Assembly (NCBI GenBank): GCA_018907035.1
Contig: JACCIC010000142.1
Span: forward strand, 1,235,001-1,299,000
Length of the DNA stretch: 64,000 bases
Reading direction: 5' to 3'
Source of the DNA: Sycobia sp. Sy_11
Taxonomy: Eukaryota > Arthropoda > Insecta > Hymenoptera > Epichrysomallidae
Shown here in pieces: positions 1 to 10,679 of this stretch (position 1 is the first letter of the stretch; every line of letters starts with the position of its first letter). The notes beneath the pieces were generated by a model. The model did no database searches. It saw nothing but the letters and a program-made list of their open reading frames with translations, and was not told the origin of the DNA. The position numbers and the translations under genes are program-made.

Positions 1-1270
1 TGGTTCCAGAAGTATCTGGCCCAACAAATATAACTTTTGGAAAAAAATATATTTATTTTTTAACATAATCTCCTTTTAGCTCTATACACTTTTCCCAGCG
101 ATGCTCAATAAGTTCGAAACCCTTTTTATAATAAGAATTGTTAAGCTCCTTATAATAGCCATTAACTGCCGACATCACCGCTTCATTGTTGGAAAATCTT
201 TGACCAGCGAGCCATTTTTTCAAGTCTGGGAACAAAAAATAATCCGAGGGAGCTAAATCTGGCGAATAGGATGCATGAGGTAGCAAATCAAACTTTAATT
301 CATTAATTTTGGCGATATCAATAACGGATGTTGTTTGCTCGTTCATTGTCTTGATGGAACAAAACTTTCGTCTAGCCAAATGCGGCCGTTTTCGCTTGAT
401 TTTTTCGCTCAAACGCTGCAATAAGTTCGCATAATACTCGCCGTTGATAGTTTTTCCTTTTTCAAGATAATCAATGAAAATTATACCACACGCATCCCAA
501 AAAAAACCGACACCATAACTTGCCTGCAGATGGAACGGTCTTTGCCTTCTTTGGAGCCAGTTCTCCTTATTGAGTCCATTGTTTTGATCGTTCTTTTATT
601 TCGGGTGTGAACTGGTGGACCCATGTTTCATCCATTGTTATGAAACAGCGCAAAAATTCGGCTTTATTTTTGCGAAACATTGCCAAACACTTAACTGAAA
701 CATCTTCACGACGCTGTTTCACTGTGAGGAAACTCGGCACCCATCTTGCGCACAGTTTTGTTATCTCCAAATTTTTAGTTAATATGCAATATACCATACT
801 TTTTGAAATGCCTATCAGGTCTGTTACCTCGCGCATTTTCAATCGACGGTCACCAAATATCGCTTTATGGATTTTCTTCAACATTTCTGGAGTCGTCACC
901 TCATTTGGTCAACCAGTGTGATACTCGTCTTGGCAGCTCTTACGACCTTGTTTAAACTCTGCTATCCAATATTTTACTGTTTCAATCGAAGGAGCCGTCT
1001 TATCCAGATTAGAGTCTAGTTCAGCTTTTATATTGATTGGGCTGAGGTTTTTCAAATAAAAGTATTGTATCACATAACGATGATCAAGTTTTTTTATGTT
1101 TAAAAATTCACTGAGAACGTTCACTATTGATGGCTGTCGAACAAATACTAAACATCATGGCGTCTTCACACTTCAGGCATATGCTTTATAGATTATGTAC
1201 TTTCTAATACGGTGTAATTTTTTTCGCAACTACCAGCACCTCTAGTTCTGGCCAGGTACTTCTGGGACCA
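1..1270 (-). mobile_element. mariner element (irritans-like), inactive
   Basis: The first bases (TGGTTCCAGAAGTATCTGG) recur inverted at 1250-1270 (TGGTCCCAGAAGTACCTGG on the minus strand), so the element is bounded by about 21-bp terminal inverted repeats. Between them lies a broken minus-strand mariner transposase. The left end coincides with the window edge, so the flanking TA cannot be checked there; the right flank reads CG, so a TA target duplication is not visible. It sits against Penelope-type terminal sequence on its right. Confidence 0.88.
53..1124 (-). pseudogene. mariner transposase pseudogene
   Basis: Mariner transposases bind terminal inverted repeats and cut and paste the element with a DD34D catalytic triad. 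From 1124 down to 909 lies the N-terminal helix-turn-helix region (motif YWIAEFKQGR). It continues in frame, after one TGA stop, to 567 with the first catalytic aspartate in MDETWVHQFTPE. Another stop (TAA) and frame changes follow near 565, 510 and 350. The second aspartate region (HQDN) is in a different frame from the C-terminal LPHASYSPDLAPSDYFLF block, which holds the third aspartate. Motif spelling suggests the irritans subfamily. The combined length (about 350 codons) fits a full-length gene that has decayed. Confidence 0.88.
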
Positions 1271-1560
1271 CGCTCATATGTTACTAAAGGACAACGTGAC
1301 TGCCCAGGTTGTCCTTAATAACATAGAATATTGCTTTTATTATTTTTATTTTATTTTATTACTAATTTTATTTTATTTTTATTTTTAATTTTTAATACAC
1401 TTTATTGTAGTAATAAGTTTTATTTTAGATTCTATGGGGTTGAACGTGAACAAGAACAGTCTGAATATTATTTTCGCTAATATATTATATTATAAAGACT
1501 GTAAAACATATAAAAATATTTATTAATTTAAATTTACTTTTCGACAATATTTGGCAGAGG
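1271..1560 (+). mobile_element. Penelope-like element terminal fragment
   Basis: About 250 bases here match, with scattered differences, three other places in the window: 32930-33190, 51245-51560 and, inverted, 62690-62870. Shared blocks are the TTATT-rich run, TAATAAGTTTTATTT and the end AAAAATATTTATTAATTTAA. At 32900 this sequence lies just downstream of Penelope-like reverse transcriptase/GIY-YIG coding sequence and a hammerhead-like motif, so I infer it is the Penelope terminal region. The left part (1278-1322) is an inverted duplication of the same end. Confidence 0.6.
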
Positions 1561-1583
1561 ATTTGTTTTTTAAGCATTATTTT

Positions 1584-1618
1584 ATTACTGACAGGAAAAT
1601 GTATTTCCTGTCAGTAAT
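1584..1618. repeat. perfect 15-bp stem-loop
   Basis: ATTACTGACAGGAAA (1584-1598) is followed by a 5-base loop and its exact reverse complement (1604-1618). Nothing around it (1561-2150) shows coding potential; that stretch is otherwise plain AT-rich DNA. Confidence 0.7.
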
Positions 1619-2689
1619 TTGAATTTTTCAAAATAAGATTGTAACTGTATATTATTATATATTAGTCGCCTTACGAAACTACGATGAAAAATTTTTTATT
1701 TACATTTTATGGAGTGCTTAATACAAATTTTTCTCGTGAAAACGTTAACAGCTCTGTAAAAAGCTCGTTTTTCTAAATTATATTGTAAAATACGAAAATG
1801 TTCATAAAGGATTCTTAAAAGAAGTTTTCTTTATCAATAGGAGTTTGCGAAAAAATATATTCAATCCAACAGAAGATATAGAATAGACAATAGTAATATT
1901 ATGCTTATGGCAATATTTATGAAAAAAGAACATATACAGAATATATAGACTAAAAAATATGTAATTTGTTGAGATGTTGAATTATTATTTCAAATATTTG
2001 TTGACATTTTTTGTATTTTACGAGATAAGTTAGACAAAGGATTTTATACTGGGTTTTAAGGTGATTTATTCTAAAAATGGAATTATCGTCAATATTTACT
2101 ATCATATCTGTGAATCCAAAATATATGTATGTACAGTACGTAGTAACTGTGCGAACCTGTAACCGGCGCTAAAATACCAACTGTACGTCCACGTTCGTGT
2201 GCCGTGGTAACGTATCCCCCACCTTTAGTGAATGGAGCATGTATGGGGGATGCGGCTAAAATACAGCAATGGTCTCTTAGGATAGGATCAACGAGCTTTT
2301 GACCTAACGGGATTGGTGCACCCGGGAGTAACCGATGCTGAGAGTGGGAAATTGGTGCTTGCTTTCTAATGACCGCAAACCCGTTACAAGTAGTTCAGCG
2401 ATCACAGACAGTCAAATCTTTGGAACGTTCTGCTTTAATGGCCCGGGGGCTTGGCTTTATCGCCGAGCCGAGAGAAGGAACTACTCTATAAAAACCCCCA
2501 TAATCCTAAATTGTATGGTAGTTATGATAGGGGATGCATGGTTCCAGGGCAGAAGATGGGAACCACTACAACTGCCAGTGAAATTTATACACCGTCCGTT
2601 CAAATAAATCTTGTCCACCGAACGGGATGCTGCAAAGCGTCCTCAGTAGGTGGACGTACGACAATATGTTAAAATCTTAAAATAAACAA

Positions 2690-4085
2690 GAGAAAAAAGT
2701 AGAGGAGGATAAGGAGAAAGATAGGGAAGCTAGGGAGTTTAGGAAGCCCACCAGGGCTAGAACTGCAGAGAACCCAAAAACGAAAATGGGAATAAAAAGA
2801 CGCCGCAAGTTAGGCTCACCAAAGCAGATGCCGTCAAAACAGCCACTCAAGCGGCAAGCAAAAGTAGGCAAAATGCAGACAAGCCAGTCAGCTCCTCCTC
2901 AGAGCCGATAACGCAGAACATCTGTCCAGTAGACACAGAGGCCATGAAAAATACAAAGGTGGGGCAAACAGTTGAGGTAAGGACAGCCCCACCAGTGCAT
3001 GAGGTAACACTACCAGAGACAGCCTAGAGGTTCCAGCCCAGGCTGCGGACCACTTCGAAACCATAAAGGCAGCCCTCAAAGCAACAACAGAGGACACAGG
3101 AATGAGGAAGGAGGGGCTGAAAAGCCTCAAAGAGTTAATGGTAGCCATCTCAGAGATGACCATCAGATGTACTCGAGCGGAGGCTATATCGGAGGCCCTG
3201 CAAGAGCTTGCCGCAAGTAACAAGGAACCGCAGACCTACGCATCTGCGGTATCCAAAGTAACAAATAAACAGGCAGAACGCAAGTTGGTCGCTCCAAAGG
3301 ACCAAGTTGCTAAAGCCGCAATCAGACCACCGCCAAAAGTGGTCTTTCTGGAGCCGAGGGATGAGGAAAAAATATCCTTCACCGGCAAAGCAAAAGAAGT
3401 CTTGCAAAAGACTTTTAACACGAGGCAGGCCAAGGTTCAAATCAGAAACTTTAGAGAGACCAAGCAGGGCCTCCTTATCGAGACGGCAAGAGAGGTGGGG
3501 CTCGAAAAATTAAAAGCTTCAAAAAGCTCCGCGATGCTTTTTGAAATTTAGGCCCCAACTAGAGGAAAGCCAAGGCTCATTGTCTACGACGTGCCCAGGG
3601 ACATGTCGGCAGACGAAGTGACCTTGGCAATTTACGATCAAAATGACGAATTGGCCTGAACAGGTGAAGAATTCTCAGAATTCTTCAAGTGCCGCCTCAA
3701 AACGGGCAAAAGAAGTGATACGACAACAAATTGGGTGGTAGAGGTATCCCATGAAATAAAGGGTAATCTACTACAACGCAAGAGGGTCTACGTTGAGTGG
3801 CTCTCTTGCAGAGTATAGGATTACCTCCGCGTCACAAGATGTTAGAAGTGCCAAGGGTATGGGCATGTAGCAAAACATTGCAAATCTGAGCAATGCTGCT
3901 CCCACTGTAGTTCAGAGGAACATGGCAGCAAATACTGTACAAAGAAAGAATCAGCACCGAAGTGTGTTAATTGCAAAAAGGCCAAAAGGCCAAGTAACCA
4001 TGGCTCAATGGACAACAAGTGTCCTACGTATAAAGCTGCAGTAGAAAGTTTAGTGAAGACCACTGACTATGACCAGTATGTACGA
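2690..4085 (+). pseudogene. LINE ORF1 (gag-like) pseudogene
   Basis: ORF1 proteins of R1-clade LINEs bind the element RNA. A basic, charged N-terminal part (from about 2690) leads into a readable frame from 3102, which includes a helical segment rich in E, K and A. Stops occur near 3549, 3657, 3819 and 3843. The C-terminal part carries zinc knuckles: CQGYGHVAKHC (the first knuckle's leading Cys is next to a stop), then CSHCSSEEHGSKYC, which fits C-x2-C-x4-H-x4-C, then a third starting CVNCKKAKRP. Three knuckles in a row are usual for this clade. The frame runs on into ORF2 without an obvious ORF1 stop, probably through small indels. Confidence 0.78.
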
Positions 4086-5240
4086 AATAATCGAAGTGGA
4101 CCTGCCCTGCGCTTCGCGCAGCTAAATGCCAGAAGAGCACGTCGGGTCACTCCAGAGATAAGATCAAAATGTGTGGAAAGAGGAGTAGACATCCTGCTTC
4201 TCCAGGAGCAATACCAGCGCAGTAGCCGAATAGAGGGTTTCGGGCTGTGCACAAGGATGGTATATGTGTATGGGCAAATCCCCTGGGCGATAATAGCAGT
4301 CGTCAACCCCGAGGTTAACGTGCTAAAACTAACGCACCTAACAAATATACACTTCGCTGTAGCGGGGGTTAGATTGCGTTCTTTAACGATGTATGTGGTC
4401 AGTGGATACTTCCAGCTGAACCACGAAATAGGGGTACACCTTACCCATTTGAGTAAGGTGTTGCACGCACTTCGAGAGAGGATGGTGTTAATAGGTGTTG
4501 ATTCCAATGCCAGATCTCCTCTGTGGCGAGCTGATCGCACCGACCGCAAAGGGGAAGAGCTGTAAAATTTCATAGCGCAGTGGAATCTCCGGATCGCCAA
4601 CGTGCTAGCTAGTATCACTACCATCTTCAATGAAGTTGGAGAGGGAAATGTGGACGTAATTCTTGTCACCACCAATCTCGAGACAATCATCACAGGATGG
4701 TCCGTCAGAGAGGACTGAACCTTGAGTGATCATAGAACGATCACGTACCAATTAATCGGAGCAAGCGCACCTGCAAGTTCAGGTGCTGCGAATCAAGGTT
4801 AGAAACTCAAGAGATACTCCACACAGAAAGCGAACTGGGAAACCTTGTGCGCTGTACTCGTAGATGAATGGGACCAGGTCCCTAAAGAAATGCCCAGTTT
4901 CAAAATGGAGACAATAGAGAGAGTTCGCTCATTGACAGCCACTTTGAGGAAAGCGTACAATGCTGCCATACCAAGGAGTAGAGCAGCTGTTAGGAGGGCT
5001 CCCTGGTAGAACCCTGACTTAGATAGGTTGAAAAGGGCTACAAACCGAGCCCGTCGAGTATTCCAGAAAGAGCGTGATCCCGTCAGACGGGCGCACCTCA
5101 AGAAAGAATACAAAGCGACCAGAAAGGAGTATGTCCGTAGACTTAGGCATACTAAAGAAACTAAATGGCAAGACTTTGTCATTGTAAACGGTAATCGGAA
5201 CCCCTGGGGTGTAGCTTACTGACTACAGGTAGGTAAGCTG
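4086..5240 (+). pseudogene. LINE ORF2 endonuclease and linker, pseudogene
   Basis: The readable frame shows the apurinic-like endonuclease blocks FAQLNARR, DILLLQEQY, VVSGYFQLN and GVDSNARSPLW, in the right order. The last is the metal-binding D-x-N block typical of R1/TRAS-type enzymes. The frame then passes stops near 4563, 4719, 4800 and 5008 and enters the basic linker seen ahead of RT in this clade (around 5028-5220, ending NRNPWGVAY). The ORF breaks off before the reverse transcriptase. ORF2 would nick the target DNA and prime reverse transcription; this copy cannot. Confidence 0.8.
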
Positions 5241-5389
5241 TCCATTAAGGAGGTTGCTTGCAACGTCTGTCTGGATACTAAACACCCTGTTCACTCCAGA
5301 CATTATACAGGATGAAACGCAAGAGCAAAAAGATATGAAGTCCTTGGCTAACGCTCTTCCCCCGAGGAGAGCTGAGCTACCTTTGTTTT

Positions 5390-6525
5390 TTTTTTTGTCC
5401 GAACCTGTAACTCCGCCACCGTAATAGTAGATCCCTACTCTCTCGATTGAAACTTTGACGACTCTTGTATGATCATTTCTTCGCCAGCTTAGTGTTTTTA
5501 ACAAAGCGTGAGTAGTGCATGTCACGAAAATGGAACAGAGAAATTTAGAGCAACGGTGCATCATAAAGTTTGTGTGAAACTCTGCAAAATCGCGACAGAA
5601 ACTTATGAAAAAGTGTTTAAAGTGTATGGTAGTGATGCTCTGAATCGTATTCATGTGCTTCGGTGGTATACTGCTTTTAAAAAAGGTCGTGGGAGCCTCA
5701 AAGATGGGGCACGGGGCGGAAGGTCAATTCAAGTTGGCACCGACCCGAATGCGCAGCGCGTTCGCGCCCTTGTCCGTTAAGACCGGCGACTAACCATTCG
5801 CATGTTATCTGACGAGTTGAAGATTATGCGAGAAACAGATCAGCAAATAGTCCACCGACTGAACATCGCTCAAGATTGTCTCGAGCAGATTGAAGTGATC
5901 CTACTTTTCTCGATTGAGTTGTTACCGATGATGAAAGATGGTTCTTTGAAGATGACCCCGCAACTAAGCAACAAAGCCAACAGCGACTGTCCCCTGGAGC
6001 GCCAAGGCCAAAAATGGGGAAAATAAGCAGGTCCAAAGTAAAAGTCATGTTCATTTACTTTTTCGAAAGCAAAGGCGTGGTTCACAAAGAGTTTGTACTA
6101 CCTGGACAAATCGTAGATCAAGTATTCTACCGCAATATGCTCGACAAATTACGAAAATGGGTGCTCTGAGAGTGTTCAGAGATCACCAAGACTTGGGTTT
6201 TGTATCACGATAATGCTCCCTTTCACAGCGTGTTCAGAGTCTCTTAGTTTTTGTCATCTAAGGGCATCGCAATGTTACCACATCCGCTCTACTTACCGGA
6301 CATGTCATTTTGCGAAGTTTTCGTATTACCCGATTGGAACAAATGCGCCAATGGTCGACATTTTGACTCCATTGAGGACATCCAGTAATCTATGACGAGG
6401 GTACTCTGAGAGGTCTGATAGAAAGGGTTCCAGAATTGTTACGAAAACTGGAAAGCTCGCTGGAATAAGTGTATAGATGCGGGAAGGGGTTACTTTGATG
6501 GCGATTGCAGCGATCTACCTTAGTT
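5390..6525 (+). mobile_element. mariner-type element, inactive
   Basis: It follows directly on the truncated LINE and is defined by its transposase remnant. I could not find convincing terminal inverted repeats. TTGTCCGA occurs near both ends, but in direct rather than inverted orientation. Confidence 0.65.
5530..6523 (+). pseudogene. Tc1/mariner-superfamily transposase pseudogene
   Basis: The start MEQRNLEQRC is followed within 15 codons by a frameshift into a helix-turn-helix region (VLRWYTAFKKGRG) and a stop at 5778. The catalytic part lies in another frame: TDDERWFFEDD (first aspartate, about 5928), PGAPRPKMGK, WVLYHDNAPFH (second aspartate, about 6195), then LPHPLYLPDMSFCE. In that last block the position that is normally the third aspartate (APCD or APSD) reads Glu. 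The end WNKCIDAGRGYF and the TAG at 6521 are as in intact relatives. At about 330 codons the gene is full length but broken by several frameshifts and stops. Confidence 0.82.
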
Positions 6526-6589
6526 TTTAAATATACTTGATTTTTTACTTTTGTCGCATTACATTGTCCGACCTCTTACTTGTAGTGGC

Positions 6590-6664
6590 TTTTTATAGGC
6601 AAAAAAGAAATTTCTTTGATATGGTACTACCATATCAAACGAATATCTTTTTTGCCTACAAAAA
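6590..6664. repeat. 75-nt near-perfect hairpin
   Basis: The outer arm (6590-6608) pairs with 6646-6664 with one mismatch. After a short internal loop, the inner arm TTTGATATGGTA (6615-6626) pairs perfectly with 6628-6639, leaving a one-base loop. The size resembles a pre-miRNA or the end of a small foldback element. 6665-7082 shows nothing but AT-rich sequence. Confidence 0.75.
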
Positions 6665-7078
6665 CCTGATACATGTATTTTGAGTATAATTAAAATAGCT
6701 TTCATAGCTATTAAATTTAACTTATTCATGAAAATTTTACAGTTTCTGTGAATACTAAAATTTTTCATATAGATATTTCTTTAAGTAAATTGCTATAAAA
6801 ATACTGCTTTTGGTACACAGCTTTTCTTCAGTATCTTTGCAGTTTATATATAAAGAGTTTAAACAATCATTTATAAAAAAGCATGAGTTATCATATTTCT
6901 AGATGTATAACCCAGTAAAAACTACTATTATGTTCAAAATACTGTTTCTTATGAATTCAAATTATTTTTAATATTCAAACTTAATTTTTTTTCATACTTT
7001 TGGAAAATCTTCAATAAGCATAATTTACTTACTTAAAGCAGTTTTCAAATCAAAATTCTAAGTCAAGAATTAAGGTTA

Positions 7079-7082
<4 letters not shown>

Positions 7083-7125
<43 letters not shown>

Positions 7126-7173
7126 TCAGCGTAGAATTACTTTCATATAATTCCTATTATGGTATACATTCTA

Positions 7174-7236
<63 letters not shown>
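7083..7236. repeat. two (TA)n microsatellites
   Basis: Alternating TA runs at about 7083-7124 and 7176-7236, then four TCATA units up to the presumed Helitron start at 7256. Confidence 0.95.
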
Positions 7237-7238
<2 letters not shown>

Positions 7239-7255
7239 TATCATATCATATCATA

Positions 7256-7888
7256 TCATACTAATTTATAAAGACAAAGTGTGTTTTTGTTTGTACACGA
7301 TAACCAAAAAAACTACTGAAGCGATTGTTCTGAAATTGGACATATAGCTTCTATATTAACTTAGAAAGCACATAGTCTATGCTTTTTATTGAAAATAATT
7401 TTATTTTCATCAATAAATTAAGTTAATTGTTTTCACAGTCAGTTTCATCAGCGACCACTAGGAAAGTGTCAACTCAAAGTAGTTCTCTTAAAGTATTAAT
7501 ACCAGGCTAGTTCAGACGAACTATCATATCCAACTTTGGGATCGTATCCTAAAGAAGGTGTGTGTTAGTCGGTATTACTCTATTTGTCCTTCAGGTTTAT
7601 CTGACACTACTCTCACACTTTCTGGATATCTTAATTTTTGTACATTTTATTTTCTCTTACGTGGGAAAATCTCACTTCTCTCTCTCCTTCTTTCTTTTTT
7701 CGTCTTCTCTTACAAAATGGTTTTGTATATCAAATCATACTAAACATCATTTGTGACGACAAATTACATTTTTGTTATTATACGTTGTATTACTTTCAGA
7801 ATTGACAAAAACTAGATTTTTTTAGTTTGAACAAGAGCAATGATTGAAAAATAGGGTTTTTTACCAACACCTCGAAACTATGTGTGTG

Positions 7889-7961
<73 letters not shown>

Positions 7962-8444
7962 ATACATCGTCACTTCTGCATAAATAAAAAGATAAGATCC
8001 GCTTAAAAAATATATTATTTGCATACCAACATTTTGTGGTTCAACACGATATCCCGTTGTCTCAGGATGATTTCTACTAGGAGTTTTGTATTCGCATGAT
8101 AGAGTGCGATGTTTAGGTGTCTCTGGACAATTTGTACGGGGAATATTGTATTTTGTTGATAGAAAACGACCGCCAGTTATAAGGAAATCGAATTCAATGG
8201 GAAGATTAGTGTTGGGACGAATAGAATAGAACTAATAGAATAGAATACTCTACCAGGTAATTTCGAACGACTTCTACGGGAAGTATTATGTTTTGTTCGA
8301 TTAGTATATTATTTTTAGTATATTAGTCTATTATTTAGTAAATTATTTGTAGTAATAGAGTACTTTTTACTTAGATATATTGAATTGTTTAAGAAATCGA
8401 TTAAATTATTATCTCGGGCGAAGCCGAGACGAAGGGAATGCTAG
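7256..8444 (+). mobile_element. non-autonomous Helitron (probable)
   Basis: The start TCATACTAATTTATAAAG and the following block (AAACTACTGAAGCGATT, typical of a very common insect repeat) give the 5'-TC end. At the 3' end a GC-rich hairpin (CTCGG GCGAAG CCGAG, 8413-8428) lies 12 bases before CTAG at 8441-8444, followed by T. This is the Helitron pattern of a hairpin, then CTRR, inserted between A and T. No Rep/helicase coding is present, so it would depend on an autonomous partner. It contains a (TA)n tract (7892-7954) and three diverged copies of a roughly 60-base unit (about 8055-8310, TTCTACGGGAAGTATT-like). Confidence 0.62.
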
Positions 8445-8451
8445 TATATAT

Positions 8452-8615
8452 TGTGACGTGGATTGCAAGAGTCGCTTACACTTACTATCCTAGGTCCTTA
8501 TGCTCTCTCTCCCGTCGTAGCTTTTGTAAATATGTATATACTTCTCTTGTCTACATGTAAATATTAATATATAGTTTGTTACAGGCCGATGTATTAACAC
8601 ACCGGCGGAGAGGTA

Positions 8616-8678
<63 letters not shown>

Positions 8679-9088
8679 ACAGGGAGTGGGGACTGTTAGT
8701 CGCGCGCGAACTGTGATAGAATCGAGAGAGAGCTCTGCTTTATTGCGTGCGAGAGATTTGTTTTTTCGAGACGCGACGAGAAAAATAGAAATCCGTTTTT
8801 CGGTGATCTCGCCTCGCGGGGTATCTTCTTGTTCTGTTCGACTCCTACGGCTATTCGCGCTTACCGTTGCCTCCGGGCCGAGATCCGCGGAGTACTTGCA
8901 GGGCTCGAACTAACGAACCTGCCATCCGGCCCCTGCCTGTGCGGAGTAACCATCCTATCCCGGGGCCACCGACGCGGGGATACCACCTCCCGCGTCTGCC
9001 GTACGTTCAGGGCTTGCCGCCGCCGCCTCCTGCCAGCAGCGGACGACTCGACAACATCGGCGTCTCGACTGTAAGTGGCAGCCCCTTA

Positions 9089-9128
<40 letters not shown>

Positions 9129-9400
9129 TCCCTGACTCTGCACGCGTCGTCTCATCGGCGGCTCTCGGCCTGCGTACCGCGCCTCGCGACTTCGCGGATC
9201 TATTCTACGAGACGAATGACCTGATTAAAGACTTGTATAATTTTATTCGTTCTTATCTCCTTACCTCACGCGTCCCCGTGCATGCGATATTTCGCTTCTC
9301 GCGGACCGCCCCTCTCCCTCGCCGAAACGATTCGGGGCTAAGCCTAGCCGGGCACACCTTTTGCAACGGCCGGGCCCGCTGTCCTCGTGTTTGAGGCGGC
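8452..9400 (+). repeat. Gypsy 5' LTR, copy A
   Basis: The LTR begins TGTGACGTGG and is alignable along its length with the LTR at 57376-58248. Shared blocks include GCTCTCTCTCCCGTCGTAGC, GGTAAGTGAGAGAG, a (GA)n tract (8618-8672), TGTAAGTGGCAGCCC, a (CT)n tract (9092-9129) and TCCTCGTGTTTGAGGCGG. The last 20 or so bases before the expected TTACA end are lost. Two strong splice-donor-like GTAAGT sites (8613 and 9071) are conserved in both copies. Confidence 0.8.
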
Positions 9401-10679
9401 TTTATTTATTTATTTATTAATTTATTGTAGAAACTGTAGATGCGTCCGGATATGTTAATACATAATTTATTATATATCTTATTATATATTCTATGATATA
9501 CTTAATGATATATTTATTACGCATTTGGGTTTTTTGCATAATATTTTAGCGTCTCGATGAAATTCGAAAATCATGCGTATAGCTAAAAATTTTAGTTAGA
9601 ATATAATTTAAAATTATATCTACACTGAAAAATACAAATGGGCAGCGCGCCGAGAGTGTTTACGAATTCGAATCGGTAATGTAATGTCAAGCCCTCTGTC
9701 AGTTCCGCGAAAGCGGCTGAAAAGCAGCACAAATTTAATGTACAGCCGAATACGAGAATATAATATTTATGCAGCTGTGAGCAATAATTATATTTATTAG
9801 TTGAATTCATATGGACAGTTATATTAATCTGATACATAAGATATAATAACGTCGGTTATTATCTTTAAGTAAAATTTATTCATTAATTTATTATTATCTA
9901 ATAAGTAAGATTACTAGCCATATTTACTAGCCAATAAGTAAGAATACTAACCATATTTTAATATGAATTTAAAACTTAAATCAAAATTCGATATTTCAAT
10001 ATAAAACATACAAAAAATACACACACCTATTAATGTATTACCAACATGCGCTAATAGGCTAGCATGAATATATAAAATACAATATATATATAGAATATTG
10101 TAAAGCGTGTCCTATTACATCTTTATGTATTCATCGTAATAATAAATTAATTAACATAAAATAATGATTTAGCAAATAACAATTAAATAACAATGTTTTT
10201 TGTTTTTTTTCTTCTCTTTTGTTTTGTCTCGTCTCTTTTCTTCTATCAGGACAAAACATACGAAAATTTTTGCTGGGTGTTCTATCTCGTCGTAACAACT
10301 ATCAAATTAACATCGCTCAACGGGTTAGTTACGGGCTTTATTTAATTCATTAATTATTTTAATACTTATTAATTAATTAACTAAGAAATAAATTCTCACA
10401 AAAATTTTTTTTTTGAAGTGGTTAATTGGTTGTTTAATTAATCTCTATTGCTTTTGTTGTTTTTCCAATTGCTTGAATATTAACGATAAATTTGTCATTC
10501 ATCTAGTTAATTAATTAATTTTTGCAATTTATTTAACAATTATAATTAATTGATTTAAAATTTCTCGCCTGTTTTTCAATTTATAAATAAAGAACAACAT
10601 TTTTTTTGTTCTGTTTTTTTGTTTTGTTGTTTTTGTTCGTTGGTCTCTCTTTTGTTTCCCGTCAATGAAACAAATAAAT
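9400..10679 (+). other. Gypsy leader, copy A
   Basis: Untranslated AT-rich leader. 9540-9790 matches 58350-58590 of copy B and 10200-10680 matches 60815-61246. A splice-acceptor-like site, a long T/C run ending TTCTATCAG (AG at 10248-10249), is conserved in both. No coding frames are supported here. Confidence 0.6.

Larger units (their letters stand above)
2155..5385 (+). mobile_element. R1-clade non-LTR retrotransposon, 3'-truncated
   Basis: The element has a GC-richer 5' leader (about 2155-2690), an ORF1 with zinc knuckles and an ORF2 with an APE-type endonuclease, all on the plus strand. It stops at a T-run near 5385, before any reverse transcriptase, where mariner-type sequence begins. 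Its leader (2368-2632) is repeated at 63769-64000, so at least two copies lie in this window. R1-clade elements normally continue with RT, a cysteine-rich tail and a 3' UTR; all of that is absent here. Confidence 0.82.

Noticed and set aside
5395..6580. TTGTCCGA near both ends of the second mariner as possible TIRs
   Set aside because: The two occurrences are in direct, not inverted, orientation.
8617..8913. 98-codon frame starting with RE repeats
   Set aside because: It is the (GA)n tract of the Gypsy LTR translated; no domain.
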